Assembly (NCBI GenBank): GCA_947629675.1
Contig: CANREM010000004.1
Span: forward strand, 1 to 64,000
From: an uncultured Clostridia bacterium
Lineage (GTDB): Bacteria; Bacillota; Clostridia; Christensenellales; Borkfalkiaceae
DNA length: 64,000 nucleotides
Direction: 5' to 3'
In this document: positions 34,094 to 44,441 of the stretch, piece after piece
Layout: the number at the start of each line of letters is the position of its first letter
How positions within the stretch are numbered: position 1 is the first letter of the stretch
Program-made: the position numbers and the translations under genes
The notes under the pieces: generated by a model
Told to the model about the DNA's origin: nothing
What the model saw: the letters and a program-made list of their open reading frames with translations, nothing else
Database searches by the model: none

Positions 34094-34717
34094 ATGAGTA
34101 AAGCAATCATCGGCCGCAAAGTCGGTATGACCCAGATCTTTGCGGAGGACGGGAAGGTCATCCCCGTCACGGTCGTGGAAGCAGGCCCCTGCCCCGTCGT
34201 CCAGGTGAAAACGGTCGAGTCCGACGGCTACGCAGCCTTAAAGCTCGGCTTCATCGAGGCGAAGGAGAAGGCTCTCTCGAAGCCCGATCTCGGCCAGTTC
34301 AAAAAGGCGGGCGTCAAGCCCTGCAAAGTCCTCAAGGAAGTCAAGGGGCTTGAAGGTTACAAAGTCGGCGACTTCGTCAAGGCGGACATCTTTGCCGCAG
34401 GCGACAAAGTGGACGTCTCGGGCGTGAGCAAGGGACACGGCTTTACGGGCGTCATCAAGAGATGGAACCAGCACCGCTTGAAAGAGACGCACGGCGTCGG
34501 CCCCGTGCACAGGGAACCCGGCTCCATGGGATCCATCAGCGATCCCTCGCGCGTGTTCAAGCACAAGCACCTCGCAGGGCAGTACGGCGTCGAGAACGTC
34601 ACCGTGCAGAACCTCGAGATCGTGCGGGTGGACACAGGGCGCAACGCGATCCTCATCAAGGGTGCCATCCCCGGCCCCCGCGGCAGCGTCGTGACCATCA
34701 AATCGACCGTGAAGTAA
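34094..34717 (+). CDS. rplC: Ribosomal protein L3
   Basis: 207 residues, an early-assembling 50S protein near the peptidyl-transferase centre. The N-terminus IIGRKVGMTQIFAEDGKVIP and the central VSKGHGFTGVIKRW...GPVHREPGSMGS loop, which reaches toward 23S rRNA, are diagnostic. The gene follows rpsJ after 54 bases with AAAGGAGTG as ribosome-binding site. Confidence 0.98.
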   Translation: MSKAIIGRKVGMTQIFAEDGKVIPVTVVEAGPCPVVQVKTVESDGYAALKLGFIEAKEKALSKPDLGQFKKAGVKPCKVLKEVKGLEGYKVGDFVKADIFAAGDKVDVSGVSKGHGFTGVIKRWNQHRLKETHGVGPVHREPGSMGSISDPSRVFKHKHLAGQYGVENVTVQNLEIVRVDTGRNAILIKGAIPGPRGSVVTIKSTVK

Positions 34718-34732
34718 AAAAGGAGCAAGACT

Positions 34733-35356
34733 ATGGCAAACGTGAAAGTTTATGATATGAAGGGCGCGGAAGTCGGCTCCGTCGATCTGAGCGACGCCGT
34801 CTTCGGCGCAGAGTATAACGAACCGCTCATCCATCAGGCGGTCGTCACATACCTTGCAAACCAGAGGCAGGGCACGAAGTCCACGCTCACCCGGACGGAA
34901 GTCCGCGGCGGCGGCGTGAAGCCCTACCGCCAGAAGGGCACGGGCAGAGCGCGTCAAGGCTCCATCCGCGCACCGCAGTGGATCAAGGGCGGCGTGGTGT
35001 TCGCGCCCAAGTCCCGTGATTTCAGCAAGAAGATGAACACGGCGGCACGCCGCGGGGCTCTCTGCTCGGCACTCTCCAAGAAGCTCGCCGACGGGGAACT
35101 TTTCGTCGTCGATGCCCTCAAGGTCTCCGCTCCCAAGACGAAGGAGATGGAGGCATTCAGGAAGGCTCTGAAGCTGGACAAGCGCACAGTCGTCGTCATG
35201 GACGAGCAGGACAGCGACGTCATCCTCGCGGCGCGCAATCTTCCGACCCTCCACACGATCTCCGTCGGCGAGATCAACACCTATGAGATCGTCGCGAACA
35301 CCGTCGTCGTCCTCACGAAGGGCTCGGTGAAAAAACTTGAGGAGGCTTTGAGCTGA
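34733..35356 (+). CDS. rplD: Ribosomal protein L4
   Basis: 207 residues. The extended loop that lines the exit tunnel is visible as RTEVRGGGVKPYRQKGTGRARQG. In E. coli L4 represses the S10 operon; whether the leader here responds to it is unknown. The gene is 15 bases after rplC with AAGGAGC before the ATG. Confidence 0.98.
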   Translation: MANVKVYDMKGAEVGSVDLSDAVFGAEYNEPLIHQAVVTYLANQRQGTKSTLTRTEVRGGGVKPYRQKGTGRARQGSIRAPQWIKGGVVFAPKSRDFSKKMNTAARRGALCSALSKKLADGELFVVDALKVSAPKTKEMEAFRKALKLDKRTVVVMDEQDSDVILAARNLPTLHTISVGEINTYEIVANTVVVLTKGSVKKLEEALS

Positions 35357-35357
35357 T

Positions 35358-35648
35358 ATGGTACCCGAAGATATCATTTTGAGTCCCGTTCTCACCGAGA
35401 AGGCGACGGACGGCATCGCATCGAAGAGATACACGTTCACCGTCCTCAAGACGGCGAACAAGACGCAGATCAAGATCGCCGTCGAGAAGATGTTCGACGT
35501 GAAGGTCAAGAGCGTCAACACGGTCACCCGCCGCGGCAAGCTCAAGAGGATGGGCAGGAACGAGGGCTACACGCCGACGGCGAAGAAGGCGATCGTCACG
35601 CTCACCGAAAGCAGCAAAGCGATCGAGTTTTTCAGCGCGTTGCAGTAA
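35358..35648 (+). CDS. rplW: Ribosomal protein L23
   Basis: 96 residues, at the tunnel exit where SRP and trigger factor dock. Signatures are ILSPVLTEKATDGIASKRYTF at the N-terminus and VKSVNTVTRRGKLKRMGRNEG. It starts one base after the rplD stop, so translation is coupled. Confidence 0.98.
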   Translation: MVPEDIILSPVLTEKATDGIASKRYTFTVLKTANKTQIKIAVEKMFDVKVKSVNTVTRRGKLKRMGRNEGYTPTAKKAIVTLTESSKAIEFFSALQ

Positions 35649-35663
35649 CGGAGGAAACAGGAA

Positions 35664-36491
35664 ATGGCTATCAAGAGATATAAACCCACGTCTCCCGCAC
35701 GCCGTCTGATGACGGTGCATGTGTACGGCGAGATCGCGAAGGCGAAGCCCGAGCGCGCCCTCCTCGAAGATCAGCGCAAGTCGGGCGGCAGAAACAATGC
35801 GGGCCGCATCACCGTCCGTCACATCGGCGGGGGGAACAGGAGAAAGTACCGCATCATCGACTTCAAGCGCAATAAAGACGGGATCCCCGCCACCGTGAAG
35901 TCCATCCAATACGATCCCAACCGCAGCGCCAACATCGCGCTCCTCGCCTATGCCGACGGCGAAAAGAAATACATTCTCGCTCCCATCGGCCTCAACGTCG
36001 GCGACAAAGTGATGAGCGGCGCGAATGCGGATATCAAGGTCGGCAACACCTTGCCCCTTTCGGCCATCCCCGTCGGTACGACGCTCCACAACATCGAGCT
36101 CAAACCCGGCCGCGGCGGCCAGATCGCGCGGGCTGCGGGCATCTCCGCCCAGCTCATGGCGCGCGAGGGCAAGTATGCGACCATCCGTATGCCTTCGGGC
36201 GAAATGCGTCTTATCCCCGTCGAGTGCAGGGCGACGATCGGTCAGGTCGGCAACGTCGAGCACGAGATCATCCGCATCGGGAAGGCGGGAAAGACCCGTC
36301 ACCTCGGCATCCGTCCCACCGTCCGCGGCGCGGTCATGAACCCCAACGACCACCCGCACGGCGGCGGCGAAGGCAAATCTCCCGTCGGCCATGCAGGGCC
36401 GGAGACCCCTTGGGGCAAGCCCGCTCTCGGCTATAAGACGAGAAAGAAGAAGAACCCGACGAGCAAGTTTATCCTCAAGAGGATCAATTAA
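35664..36491 (+). CDS. rplB: Ribosomal protein L2
   Basis: 275 residues, needed for subunit association and peptidyl transfer. The RNA-binding core [20 protein letters not shown] and the C-terminal [20 protein letters not shown] are complete; the conserved histidine of the PVGH loop is present. A GGAGG site precedes the ATG. Confidence 0.98.
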   Translation: MAIKRYKPTSPARRLMTVHVYGEIAKAKPERALLEDQRKSGGRNNAGRITVRHIGGGNRRKYRIIDFKRNKDGIPATVKSIQYDPNRSANIALLAYADGEKKYILAPIGLNVGDKVMSGANADIKVGNTLPLSAIPVGTTLHNIELKPGRGGQIARAAGISAQLMAREGKYATIRMPSGEMRLIPVECRATIGQVGNVEHEIIRIGKAGKTRHLGIRPTVRGAVMNPNDHPHGGGEGKSPVGHAGPETPWGKPALGYKTRKKKNPTSKFILKRIN

Positions 36492-36505
36492 GGAGGGAAT
36501 GGAAA

Positions 36506-36784
36506 ATGTCGAGAAGTGTCAAGAAAGGGCCTTATGTTGAAGCCAAGCTCCTTGCAAGGATCGAAGCTCTCAACGCGGCAAACGAGAAGAAGGTGCTCAA
36601 GACGTGGTCGAGAGCGTCAACGATATTCCCCCAGATGGTAGGGCACACGATCGCCGTCTACGACGGCAGGAAGCACGTTCCCGTGTATATCACCGAGGAT
36701 ATGGTGGGCTGCAAGCTCGGCGAGTTCGCTCCCACGAGAACATTCAAAGGTCACACGGCGAAATCCACTGCGCCCGGGAAATAA
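36506..36784 (+). CDS. rpsS: Ribosomal protein S19
   Basis: 92 residues, 30S head protein. [20 protein letters not shown] and [27 protein letters not shown] match the family. The start follows AAGGAGGGAATG. Confidence 0.98.
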   Translation: MSRSVKKGPYVEAKLLARIEALNAANEKKVLKTWSRASTIFPQMVGHTIAVYDGRKHVPVYITEDMVGCKLGEFAPTRTFKGHTAKSTAPGK

Positions 36785-36796
36785 GGAGGATAGGTC

Positions 36797-37198
36797 ATGG
36801 CAGGCAATATGAAGAAAAAGACCGAGAGAGTAGAGGAAAGACGTGAGAAACGCCCCTACGCGGTCGCAAAATATATCAGAGTTTCTCCCTATAAAGTGAG
36901 AACGGTCCTCGACCTCATCCGCGGCAAGAGCGTGAAAGAGGCGCAGGCCATCCTCGAGAACGTTACGGGCGGCGGCTCGGAGCCTACGAAGAAGGTACTC
37001 ATGAGTGCCGTTGCGAACGCCGAACACAACCAGGGCATGGACAGGGACGACCTCTTCGTCGCCGAGTGCTATGCGAACGGCGGCACGAGCCTCAAGCGCA
37101 TGCAGCCCGTCTCCAAGGGCAGAGGGCATGCGATCCTCAAGAGAACGAGCCACATCACCGTCATTCTTGACGTGAAGAAAGCGGAGGGAGAACTGTAA
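36797..37198 (+). CDS. rplV: Ribosomal protein L22, with basic N-terminal extension
   Basis: 133 residues, longer than the usual ~110 because of about 20 extra charged residues ([20 protein letters not shown]) before the core [20 protein letters not shown]. The tunnel beta-hairpin region [20 protein letters not shown] is intact. Its TAA stop overlaps the rpsC ATG (TAATG). Confidence 0.97.
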   Translation: MAGNMKKKTERVEERREKRPYAVAKYIRVSPYKVRTVLDLIRGKSVKEAQAILENVTGGGSEPTKKVLMSAVANAEHNQGMDRDDLFVAECYANGGTSLKRMQPVSKGRGHAILKRTSHITVILDVKKAEGEL

Positions 37199-37857
37199 TG
37201 GGACAGAAAGTTAATCCTCATGGGCTCCGTGTCGGAGTCATCAAAGATTGGGATACACAGTGGTACGCCGACAAGAAGGAATTCGCGGCATATCTCAAGG
37301 AGGACCACACCGTCCGCACCTTCATCAAGAAGAAATACTATGCGGCGGCCGTCTCCCGCATCCTCATCGAGAGGGCGGCGGGCAAGCTCGTCGTCACCAT
37401 CCATACGGGCCGTCCCGGCGTTCTCATCGGGAAGGCAGGCGCGGAGATCGAGGTCATCAAGAAGGACCTTTCCAAGCTCGTCAAGGGCAAGCAGGTCATC
37501 ATCAACGTCATTGAAGTCAGAAAGCCCGACGCGGACGCACAGCTCGTCGCGGAGAACGTTGCCGCCCAGCTCGAGAAACGCACGTCCTTCAGAAGGGCGA
37601 TGAAGCAGGCGATCGGCAAGACGATGCGCGCAGGCGTCAAGGGTGTGAAGATGCAGGTCTCGGGCCGTCTCGACGGCCGTGAGATCGCGGGCACCGAACA
37701 CTACAACGAGGGTTCCATCCCGCTTCAGACGCTGCGTGCCGACATCGACTACGGCTTTGCGGAAGCACACACAACGTTCGGCATGATCGGCGTAAAATGC
37801 TGGATCTACAAGGGCGACGTTCTGAAGGGTGCCAAGAAGCCGGAAGGAGGCAAGTAA
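37198..37857 (+). CDS. rpsC: Ribosomal protein S3
   Basis: 219 residues, at the mRNA entry channel. The N-terminus [18 protein letters not shown], the KH domain with [15 protein letters not shown], and [21 protein letters not shown] are diagnostic. It overlaps both neighbours by one base (TAATG at each end), showing tight translational coupling. Confidence 0.98.
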   Translation: MGQKVNPHGLRVGVIKDWDTQWYADKKEFAAYLKEDHTVRTFIKKKYYAAAVSRILIERAAGKLVVTIHTGRPGVLIGKAGAEIEVIKKDLSKLVKGKQVIINVIEVRKPDADAQLVAENVAAQLEKRTSFRRAMKQAIGKTMRAGVKGVKMQVSGRLDGREIAGTEHYNEGSIPLQTLRADIDYGFAEAHTTFGMIGVKCWIYKGDVLKGAKKPEGGK

Positions 37858-38309
37858 TGTTAATTCCCAAGAGAGTCAAGAGAAGAAAGCAGCACCGCGG
37901 CTCCCTGAAGGGCGCGGCGCATAAGGGAAACACGATCGCCTACGGCGATTACGGCCTTGTCGCCGAAGAGGCGGGCTGGATCAAGTCCAACCAGATCGAG
38001 GCGGCCCGTATCGCAATGACGCGTTTCATCAAGCGCGGCGGGCAGGTATGGATCGACATCTTCCCCCACAAGCCCATCACCCGTCACCCCGCCGAAGCCC
38101 GTATGGGTTCGGGAAAAGGTGCGGTGGAATTCTGGGTCGCCGTCGTCAAACCGGGCAGAGTGATGTTCGAGATGGCGGGCGTTCCCGAGGAGACGGCGCG
38201 CGAGGCAATGCGCCTTGCGGCCCACAAGCTCCCCGTCAAATGCAAGTTTATCAAGAAAGAGGCGGAAGTCCCCGCCGAAAATACGGAGAAGGGCGGTGAA
38301 GTGCGATGA
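37857..38309 (+). CDS. rplP: Ribosomal protein L16
   Basis: 150 residues, close to the A-site tRNA. The family core begins [39 protein letters not shown] and PVKCKFIKK are conserved. The ATG overlaps the rpsC stop. The last 12 residues ([12 protein letters not shown]) are an acidic tail beyond the usual end. Confidence 0.97.
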   Translation: MLIPKRVKRRKQHRGSLKGAAHKGNTIAYGDYGLVAEEAGWIKSNQIEAARIAMTRFIKRGGQVWIDIFPHKPITRHPAEARMGSGKGAVEFWVAVVKPGRVMFEMAGVPEETAREAMRLAAHKLPVKCKFIKKEAEVPAENTEKGGEVR

Positions 38310-38497
38310 AAAACGAATTCCACAACATGTCCGATGCCGAGCTGAATACCAAACTTCAGGAACTCAAGAGCGAGCTATTCAATCTCCGCTTCCGTCATGC
38401 GAGCGGGCAGCTTGAGAATCCCGTGTCCATCAGGACCTGCAAGCGGGATATCGCAAGGGTGAACACCGAGATCCGCGCGCGGCAGGCGAAGGCGTAA
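38306..38497 (+). CDS. rpmC: Ribosomal protein L29
   Basis: 63 residues, two-helix protein at the tunnel exit. [26 protein letters not shown] is the family signature. Start overlaps the rplP stop by 4 bases (ATGA). Confidence 0.97.
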   Translation: MKNEFHNMSDAELNTKLQELKSELFNLRFRHASGQLENPVSIRTCKRDIARVNTEIRARQAKA

Positions 38498-38509
38498 GGA
38501 GGCAGGAAC

Positions 38510-38764
38510 ATGGAAAGAAATCTGAGAAAAGAAAGAGTGGGCGTCGTCGTATCCGACAAGATGGATAAGACGGTCGTCGTCGCCGTGACGGACAAGCGCA
38601 AGCACCCCGTCTACAAAAAGACGATCACCCATACGAAGAAATTCAAGGCGCACGACGAACTCAATTCGTGCGGCGTTGGCGACAAGGTACGTATCGTCGA
38701 GACGCGCAAGCTCTCGAAGGATAAGAACTGGCGCGTTGCCGAGATCGTCGAGAAGGCGAAGTAA
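38510..38764 (+). CDS. rpsQ: Ribosomal protein S17
   Basis: 84 residues, binds 16S rRNA early in assembly. [21 protein letters not shown] and [20 protein letters not shown] are signatures. GGAGG precedes the ATG by 6 bases. Confidence 0.98.
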   Translation: MERNLRKERVGVVVSDKMDKTVVVAVTDKRKHPVYKKTITHTKKFKAHDELNSCGVGDKVRIVETRKLSKDKNWRVAEIVEKAK

Positions 38765-38782
38765 GGGAGGAGGATTAGATAT

Positions 38783-39151
38783 ATGATTCAACCTCAAACG
38801 AGACTGAAGGTCGCCGATAATTCGGGCGCGAAGGAGATCATGTGCATCCGCGTGCTGGGCGGCAGTTTCAGAAGAAGCGGAAATATCGGCGACGTCATCG
38901 TAGCCAGCGTCAAGACGGCCAACCCCGGCGGCGCGGTGAAGAAGGGCGAAGTCGTGAAGGCGGTCATCGTCAGGACATCGAAGGGCATCCGCAGGGCGGA
39001 CGGCACTTTCATCCGGTTCGACGACAATGCGGCGGTCATCATCGACGCGCAGAAACAGCCCAAGGGCACGCGTATCTTTGGGCCGATCGCGAGAGAACTC
39101 AGAGAGAAGGATTACATGCGTATCATCTCTCTTGCTCCGGAGGTGCTGTGA
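38783..39151 (+). CDS. rplN: Ribosomal protein L14
   Basis: 122 residues, first gene of the spc part of the cluster. [20 protein letters not shown] and [28 protein letters not shown] span the whole family length. No promoter is visible between rpsQ and rplN, so the S10 transcript appears to continue. Confidence 0.98.
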   Translation: MIQPQTRLKVADNSGAKEIMCIRVLGGSFRRSGNIGDVIVASVKTANPGGAVKKGEVVKAVIVRTSKGIRRADGTFIRFDDNAAVIIDAQKQPKGTRIFGPIARELREKDYMRIISLAPEVL

Positions 39152-39154
39152 GCC

Positions 39155-39577
39155 ATGAAAGTCAAAGTTAACGATAATGTCCTCGTCATCACGGGCAAAT
39201 ATAAGGGCAAGCAGGGGAAGGTCTTAAAGACCGACCCGAAGAGCGAGACGGTCATCGTCGAGGGCGTCAACATCGTGCATAAGCACGAGAAGGCGAGAAA
39301 ATCGACGGATACCTCCCGCATCGTCACCGAAGAGGCACCCATCTCCGTCTCCAACGTGGAGGTGGTATGCGACAAGTGCGGCAAGGCGACGCGCGTCGGG
39401 CACGCCTTCGTAGACGGGAAGAAAGTCCGCGTCTGCAAGAAGTGCGGCGCAAGCCTCGACAAGGCATTTGCAAAGAAGCTCAAGGCCAAGACCGAAGAGA
39501 CTGCGCAGGAAGAGGCACCCAAGAAGCGCGTCAGAAAGCGCAGCCAGAAGGCCGAGACCGAAGAGACGAAGGAATAA
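39155..39577 (+). CDS. rplX: Ribosomal protein L24, with low-complexity C-terminal tail
   Basis: 140 residues compared with about 103 normally. The KOW core KVNDNVLVITGKYKGKQGKV and the zinc-type pair CDKCGK...CKKCGA are typical of Clostridia. After residue 104 comes a charged tail of alternating Ala/Glu and Lys/Arg blocks (KTEETAQEEAPKKRVRKRSQ...). The next gene, rplE, begins with a similar Ala/Lys-rich extension. Confidence 0.96.
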   Translation: MKVKVNDNVLVITGKYKGKQGKVLKTDPKSETVIVEGVNIVHKHEKARKSTDTSRIVTEEAPISVSNVEVVCDKCGKATRVGHAFVDGKKVRVCKKCGASLDKAFAKKLKAKTEETAQEEAPKKRVRKRSQKAETEETKE

Positions 39578-39592
39578 GGGGGGAGGTGTAAC

Positions 39593-40195
39593 ATGGCAGA
39601 AAAGAAAACCGCAAAGAAGACAGCCGCTCCCGAGAAGGCGGCAGCCCCCATGGAAAAGAGCAGGGTCCGCGTTTTTTACGAGACAGAGGTCGTCCCCGCA
39701 CTCATCAAGAAGTTCGGCTACACCTCCGTCATGCAGGTACCCAAGCTCGAGAAGATCGTCATCAACACGGGCCTCGGCGACATCAAGGACAACCAGAAGT
39801 CCATGCAGACGGTAGAGAAGGAACTTGCGCAGATCACAGGCCAGAAGCCCATCTACCGCAAGGCGACAAAGTCGGTCGCAAACTTCAAGCTCCGCGAGGG
39901 CATGAACATCGGCCTCAAGGTCACCCTCCGCGGCCGCAGGATGTACGATTTCTTCGATAAGCTCGTCTCCATCGCCCTTCCCCGCGTGCGCGACTTCCGC
40001 GGCGTGTCGGATAAGGCGTTCGACGGCAGAGGGAACTACGCCCTCGGGCTGAAGGAACAGCTCATCTTCCCCGAGATCACCTACGATCAGGTCGAGAAGA
40101 TCAGGGGGATGGACGTCGCCATCGTCACGACGGCGAAGACGGACGAAGAGGCAAAAGAGCTTCTCGCGATGCTCGGGATGCCCTTCAAGAAGTAA
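39593..40195 (+). CDS. rplE: Ribosomal protein L5, with low-complexity N-terminal extension
   Basis: 200 residues, about 20 more than usual. The extension [20 protein letters not shown] precedes the normal start region [21 protein letters not shown]. The 5S-rRNA-binding core [15 protein letters not shown] and [20 protein letters not shown] is complete. The ATG at 39593 follows GGGGGGAGGTGTAAC, an ideal ribosome-binding site, so the extension is translated. Confidence 0.96.
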   Translation: MAEKKTAKKTAAPEKAAAPMEKSRVRVFYETEVVPALIKKFGYTSVMQVPKLEKIVINTGLGDIKDNQKSMQTVEKELAQITGQKPIYRKATKSVANFKLREGMNIGLKVTLRGRRMYDFFDKLVSIALPRVRDFRGVSDKAFDGRGNYALGLKEQLIFPEITYDQVEKIRGMDVAIVTTAKTDEEAKELLAMLGMPFKK

Positions 40196-40207
40196 GGAGA
40201 AGACGAC

Positions 40208-40393
40208 ATGGCTAAGAAATCAATGATCAATAAACAGCAGAAAACACCGAAGTTCTCGACGCGCGCATACACGCGCTGCTCGATCTGCGGCAGACCGCAC
40301 GCCGTACTCAGGAAGTATGGCATTTGCCGTATCTGCTTCAGAGAGCTGGCCTACAAGGGCCAGATCCCGGGCGTGAGAAAGGCGAGCTGGTAA
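40208..40393 (+). CDS. rpsN: Ribosomal protein S14, zinc type (type Z)
   Basis: 61 residues with four zinc cysteines in two pairs (CSIC and CRIC). The type Z form is typical of Gram-positive and other lineages. The C-terminus [16 protein letters not shown] is conserved. GGAG precedes the ATG. Confidence 0.98.
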   Translation: MAKKSMINKQQKTPKFSTRAYTRCSICGRPHAVLRKYGICRICFRELAYKGQIPGVRKASW

Positions 40394-40404
40394 GGAGGCA
40401 TGAA

Positions 40405-40794
40405 ATGACAGATCCCATCGCAGATATGCTCACAAGAATGAGAAATGCACTCACCGTCCGCAAGGAGAAGGTGGAGGTCCCCGCTTCCAACATGAAGAAG
40501 GAGATCGCCCGCATCCTTTTGGAGGAAGGTTATGTCTCCGCCGTTGACTTCGTCGAGAACGAACACGAAGGCGTCATCGTCATCACGCTCAAGTACGCGG
40601 GCGGCAAGTCGGTCATCGGGGGGCTTCAGCGCGTCTCCAAGCCCGGCCTCCGCAGCTACACGGGTGCGAAGAACATGCCCAAGGTCCTCGAGGGATACGG
40701 CATCGCCATCATCTCCACGAACAAGGGCATCATGACGGACAAGAAGGCCAAGGCACTCGGTGTCGGCGGCGAAGTACTTTGCTACGTCTATTAA
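40405..40794 (+). CDS. rpsH: Ribosomal protein S8
   Basis: 129 residues, binds the 16S central domain; in E. coli it represses the spc operon. Signatures are [20 protein letters not shown] at the N-terminus and [20 protein letters not shown] at the end. The ATG at 40405 follows AAGGAGGCATGAA; an earlier in-frame start would overlap rpsN and lacks a site. Confidence 0.98.
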   Translation: MTDPIADMLTRMRNALTVRKEKVEVPASNMKKEIARILLEEGYVSAVDFVENEHEGVIVITLKYAGGKSVIGGLQRVSKPGLRSYTGAKNMPKVLEGYGIAIISTNKGIMTDKKAKALGVGGEVLCYVY

Positions 40795-40806
40795 GGAGGG
40801 AACAAG

Positions 40807-41355
40807 ATGTCGAGGATCGGTAAAAAGGTAATCGCAGTTCCCGCGGGCGTCGCTGTGGAATTCAAAGACAAGGTCGTCACCGTCAAGGGTCCCAAGGGGA
40901 CGCTCTCGCGCGAAGTGAAGGGCAACATCGACGTCAAGGTCGATGGCGCGGAAGTTCACATTCTCGCGGGCGACGAAGAGAAGCAGACCAATGCCTTCCA
41001 CGGGTTATACCGCGCGCTCATCGCCGACATGGTGAAGGGCGTCTCCGAGGGCTTCACAAAGGCACTCGAAATAAAGGGCGTCGGCTGGAAGGGCCAGATG
41101 CAGGGAACGAAGCTCGTTCTCAATGTCGGTTATTCCCACCCCGTCGAGTTCGTACAGCCCGAGGGCATCAAGCTCGAATGCCCCACTCCCACGGACATCA
41201 CCGTCACGGGGATCGACAAGGTGCTTGTCGGTCAGGTCGCGGCGGATCTCCGTTCGGTGCGCATCCCCGAACCCTACCATGGGTACGGCATCCGCTACAA
41301 GGGCGAGCATGTCGAACACAAGGAAGGCAAGACTTCGGGCAAGGGTAAGAAGTAA
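40807..41355 (+). CDS. rplF: Ribosomal protein L6
   Basis: 182 residues with two alpha/beta repeats. [20 protein letters not shown] and the second-repeat motif [17 protein letters not shown] (here [10 protein letters not shown]) near the C-terminus are diagnostic. GGAGG precedes the ATG. Confidence 0.98.
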   Translation: MSRIGKKVIAVPAGVAVEFKDKVVTVKGPKGTLSREVKGNIDVKVDGAEVHILAGDEEKQTNAFHGLYRALIADMVKGVSEGFTKALEIKGVGWKGQMQGTKLVLNVGYSHPVEFVQPEGIKLECPTPTDITVTGIDKVLVGQVAADLRSVRIPEPYHGYGIRYKGEHVEHKEGKTSGKGKK

Positions 41356-41368
41356 AGGAGCGTGGACT

Positions 41369-41737
41369 ATGATAACAAGAATCGATAAAAATGCGGTGAG
41401 ACAACGCCGCCATGCACGCGTCAGGAAAACGCTTTCGGGTACCCCCGAATGCCCTCGCCTGAGCGTCTACAGAAGCACAAAGAACATCTATGTGCAATTC
41501 ATCGACGATGTGAACGGCGTTACACTTGCATCCGCTTCCACCCTTGAGAGCGCGGTCGCGGGCGAGGTCGCCGGCAAGAACAAGACGGAAGCGGCGAAGA
41601 TCGTCGGCAAGATCGCGGCAGAGCGCGCGAAGGCCAAGGGGATCGAGACAGTCGTGTTCGACAGGGGCGGCTACAACTACACGGGGCGCGTCCGCGCGCT
41701 TGCAGACGGCGCACGTGAAGCCGGGCTGAATTTCTGA
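41369..41737 (+). CDS. rplR: Ribosomal protein L18
   Basis: 122 residues, binds 5S rRNA together with L5. [20 protein letters not shown] and [20 protein letters not shown] are signatures. The ATG at 41369 follows AAAGGAG; upstream in-frame codons would overlap rplF. Confidence 0.98.
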   Translation: MITRIDKNAVRQRRHARVRKTLSGTPECPRLSVYRSTKNIYVQFIDDVNGVTLASASTLESAVAGEVAGKNKTEAAKIVGKIAAERAKAKGIETVVFDRGGYNYTGRVRALADGAREAGLNF

Positions 41738-41748
41738 GGAGGCATAAA

Positions 41749-42267
41749 ATGGCAAGAGAAAACAGACCTCAAAGAAGACAGGAAGAAAACGACGGCCTCA
41801 TCAAAAAGACCATCCAGATCAACCGCGTATCCAAGACGGTGAAGGGCGGCAAGAATATGCGTTTCGCCGCGCTCGTCGTCGTGGGCGACGGGAACGGAAA
41901 GGTCGGCTACGGCATGGGGAAATCCAAGGAAGTTCCCGAGGCGATCGAGAAGGCGACGCAGGCTGCGAAGAAGAGCATGATCAACGTCTCCATCGTGAAT
42001 ACGACCATCCCGCACGAAGTCGTCGGCAAGTTCGGCAGGGGCGCAGTCCTGATGCTCCCCGCTGCCGAAGGTACGGGCGTCATCGCGGGCGGTCCCGTGC
42101 GTGCAGTCATGGAGGCCGCAGGCATCAAGAACATCAGAACGAAGTCTCACGGCACGCAGAACCCGATCAACTGCATCAAAGCAACGGTCGCGGGGCTTGC
42201 GTCCCTCAAGACCGCCGAAGAATTTGCGGCACTTCGCGGCAAGACCGTCGAAGAGATCGTGGGCTGA
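41749..42267 (+). CDS. rpsE: Ribosomal protein S5
   Basis: 172 residues, important for decoding fidelity. The dsRBD-like N-terminal part ([20 protein letters not shown]) and the second domain ([37 protein letters not shown]) are complete. GAGG precedes the ATG. Confidence 0.98.
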   Translation: MARENRPQRRQEENDGLIKKTIQINRVSKTVKGGKNMRFAALVVVGDGNGKVGYGMGKSKEVPEAIEKATQAAKKSMINVSIVNTTIPHEVVGKFGRGAVLMLPAAEGTGVIAGGPVRAVMEAAGIKNIRTKSHGTQNPINCIKATVAGLASLKTAEEFAALRGKTVEEIVG

Positions 42268-42280
42268 AAGGAGGCAGGAA

Positions 42281-42457
42281 ATGATCAAAGTTACGCTTAC
42301 AAAAAGCCCCATCGGTGAGGTGAAAGCCGTCAAGGCGACCGTCGCCGCGCTCGGCCTCAAGAAGCTCAATTCCACCAACACCTTCGAAAAGGACAGCCCC
42401 ACCCTTCAGGGTCAGCTCAAGAAAGTGGCGCACCTCGTGAAGGTCGAGGTCATTTAA
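42281..42457 (+). CDS. rpmD: Ribosomal protein L30
   Basis: 58 residues, the short bacterial form. [20 protein letters not shown] and the C-terminal [14 protein letters not shown] are diagnostic. AAAGGAGGCAG lies before the ATG at 42281. Confidence 0.97.
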   Translation: MIKVTLTKSPIGEVKAVKATVAALGLKKLNSTNTFEKDSPTLQGQLKKVAHLVKVEVI

Positions 42458-42471
42458 GGAGACGGCAAGTT

Positions 42472-42921
42472 ATGAGAATCGATACGTTATCTCCCGCAGA
42501 GGGAGCGAGAACTACGAAAAAACGCCTTGGCCGCGGCATCGGCTCCGGGCTCGGTAAGACGAGCGGAAAGGGCCATAAGGGCCAGTGGGCGCGTTCGGGC
42601 GGCGGCGTCCGTCCGGGCTTCGAGGGCGGCCAGATGCCGCTCGCACGCAGGATCCCCAAGCGCGGTTTCCACAACAAGTGGGGGAAGGACTATATGATCG
42701 TCAATCTCTCCGCTTTGAACGCCCTTCCCGCGGGCACGGTCGTGGATTACGGCTTTGTCGTCGAGAACGGCCTTGCAAAGGAAGTGAAGAACAACGTCGG
42801 GCTGAAAGTCCTCGGCGGCGGGAAGCTGGAAGTCGCGCTCACCGTGAAAGCTGCAAAGTTTTCCGAGACTGCCAAGGCGGCGATCGAAGCCGCGGGCGGC
42901 ACGGCGGAAGTCATCGAATGA
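42472..42921 (+). CDS. rplO: Ribosomal protein L15
   Basis: 149 residues. The glycine/arginine-rich N-terminal arm ([40 protein letters not shown]) threads into 23S rRNA. The C-terminal globular part [17 protein letters not shown] is intact. AAGGAG precedes the ATG. Confidence 0.98.
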   Translation: MRIDTLSPAEGARTTKKRLGRGIGSGLGKTSGKGHKGQWARSGGGVRPGFEGGQMPLARRIPKRGFHNKWGKDYMIVNLSALNALPAGTVVDYGFVVENGLAKEVKNNVGLKVLGGGKLEVALTVKAAKFSETAKAAIEAAGGTAEVIE

Positions 42922-42962
42922 CGCTCCGCGGGGCATTTATGCGCGCATGAAAGGAGTGAATT

Positions 42963-44279
42963 ATGTTTGAAACCATCAAAAACGCCTTTCGCAATAAAGA
43001 CATCAGGAAGAAGTTGCTTCTGACCCTTCTCATCCTCTTCATCTTCCGTCTCGGGTGCTACATCCCCGTACCCGGAATGTTGAGGGCGGAATTCGGCAAA
43101 GCGATCCAGGGCAACGCCTTTCTGGAACTCATGAGCGGCATCACGGGCAATGCGCTCGCGAACGGCACGCTCTTTGCGCTCGGCATCGGACCGTACATCA
43201 ACGCGTCCATTATCATCCAGCTGCTCACGGTGGGTATCCCCTACCTTGAGAGGCTCTCCAAACAGGGAGAAGAGGGCAGGAAGAAGATCACGTTCTACAC
43301 GAGGATCCTCACCATCATCCTCGCGATCGTGCAGTCCGTCGGTATCATCGTCAACTTCGCGACCCAGCAGGACGCGCTCGACACCTCTGCATTCTACAAT
43401 TCGACGTGGTTCACGGGCGTCTATATGACGATCGTCTACACGGCAGGCGCGATGCTCGTCATGTGGCTCGGCGAACGCATCACCGACTACGGCATCGGCA
43501 ACGGGATCTCGATGATCATCTTCATCGGTATCCTCTCGACGGGCGGTATCTCCATCGTCAGCGAGTTCAGGAACCTCTTCGCCGGGAACCTCAACAGCCT
43601 TCTCTCCATCGGGCTTTTCATCGTCATCACAGTCCTTCTGTTCTTCTTCATCGTCTATGTCGATCTGGCAGAGCGGAAGATCCCCGTGCAGTATGCAAAG
43701 CAGGTGCGCGGGACCAAGATGTATGGCGGGCAGAGCAGCGTCATCCCCATGAAGATCACGGGAAGCGGCGTCATGCCTCTCATCTTCGCATTCGCGATCC
43801 TTTCCTTCCCGTCCATGATCATCAGCTTCTTTGTGCCGCAGTCCAACCCTGCGCATCAGAGGCTTGCGATCTGGTTCTCGGGCAATTCGCCGATGTGGTA
43901 CGGCCGCGTCATCTATTCCGTGGCTCTCTGCCTTCTCATCTTCGCATTTGCATTCTTCTATGCGCAGATGGAATTCAATCCCGACGATGTGGCCAAGCAG
44001 ATCCAGAGCAACGGCGGCTTCATCCAGGGCATCCGTCCCGGCAAGCCGACCGCTCAATACCTCAAGAAGATCAACAAGCGCATTACGCTCTTCGGCGCGA
44101 TCTTCCTCACCCTCCTCGCCTTCATCCCCTCGATCGCGTTCAGCTGGACGGGCAGTGCAAGCCTCGTCAACGTGTTCTCCACGACGGGTATCCTCATTGT
44201 CGTCTCCGTCGCGCTCGAGTTTGATAAGCAGCTTCAATCGCAGATCATGATGAAGACTTACAAGGGCTTCTTGAAGTAA
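42963..44279 (+). CDS. secY: Preprotein translocase subunit SecY
   Basis: A 438-residue channel protein with ten transmembrane helices, through which the lipoproteins in this window would be exported. Signatures are LTLLILFIFRLGCYIPVPGM (helix 1), the plug region GNALANGTLFALGIGPYINA, and the cytoplasmic loop QGEEGRKKITFYTR. KQVRGTKMYGGQSSVIPMKI is the conserved fifth loop region. AAAGGAGTG precedes the ATG. It is separated from adk by a 316-base repeat-filled gap. Confidence 0.98.
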   Translation: MFETIKNAFRNKDIRKKLLLTLLILFIFRLGCYIPVPGMLRAEFGKAIQGNAFLELMSGITGNALANGTLFALGIGPYINASIIIQLLTVGIPYLERLSKQGEEGRKKITFYTRILTIILAIVQSVGIIVNFATQQDALDTSAFYNSTWFTGVYMTIVYTAGAMLVMWLGERITDYGIGNGISMIIFIGILSTGGISIVSEFRNLFAGNLNSLLSIGLFIVITVLLFFFIVYVDLAERKIPVQYAKQVRGTKMYGGQSSVIPMKITGSGVMPLIFAFAILSFPSMIISFFVPQSNPAHQRLAIWFSGNSPMWYGRVIYSVALCLLIFAFAFFYAQMEFNPDDVAKQIQSNGGFIQGIRPGKPTAQYLKKINKRITLFGAIFLTLLAFIPSIAFSWTGSASLVNVFSTTGILIVVSVALEFDKQLQSQIMMKTYKGFLK

Positions 44280-44284
44280 ACGAA

Positions 44285-44400
44285 ACGCGTATAAGCTTCG
44301 CAATGCTTCGTCGAAGATGCGCTTTCCTTGGTCACGTACGAAAGAGTACGCTCCCTGCGGAAATGCTCCTTCTCCTCGCCTTGTTTGCTTCTCCGCGTTT
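44285..44400. repeat. Dispersed imperfect-palindrome element, family D, copy 2
   Basis: Outer arms AAACGCG (44283-44289) and CGCGTTT (near 44400) are inverted. The core CGCAATGCTTCGTCG...CCTTGGTCACGTACG...GAGTACGCTCCC matches the hslV-hslU element. It lies directly after the secY stop. Confidence 0.6.
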
Positions 44401-44441
44401 TAACGAAACCAATAACGGGTAATAAACCGCATTGGTCAACC

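Noticed and set aside
42747..44303. A 518-codon open frame antisense to secY
   Set aside because: The strand with SecY motifs is the coding one; the shadow shows only low-complexity acidic sequence.
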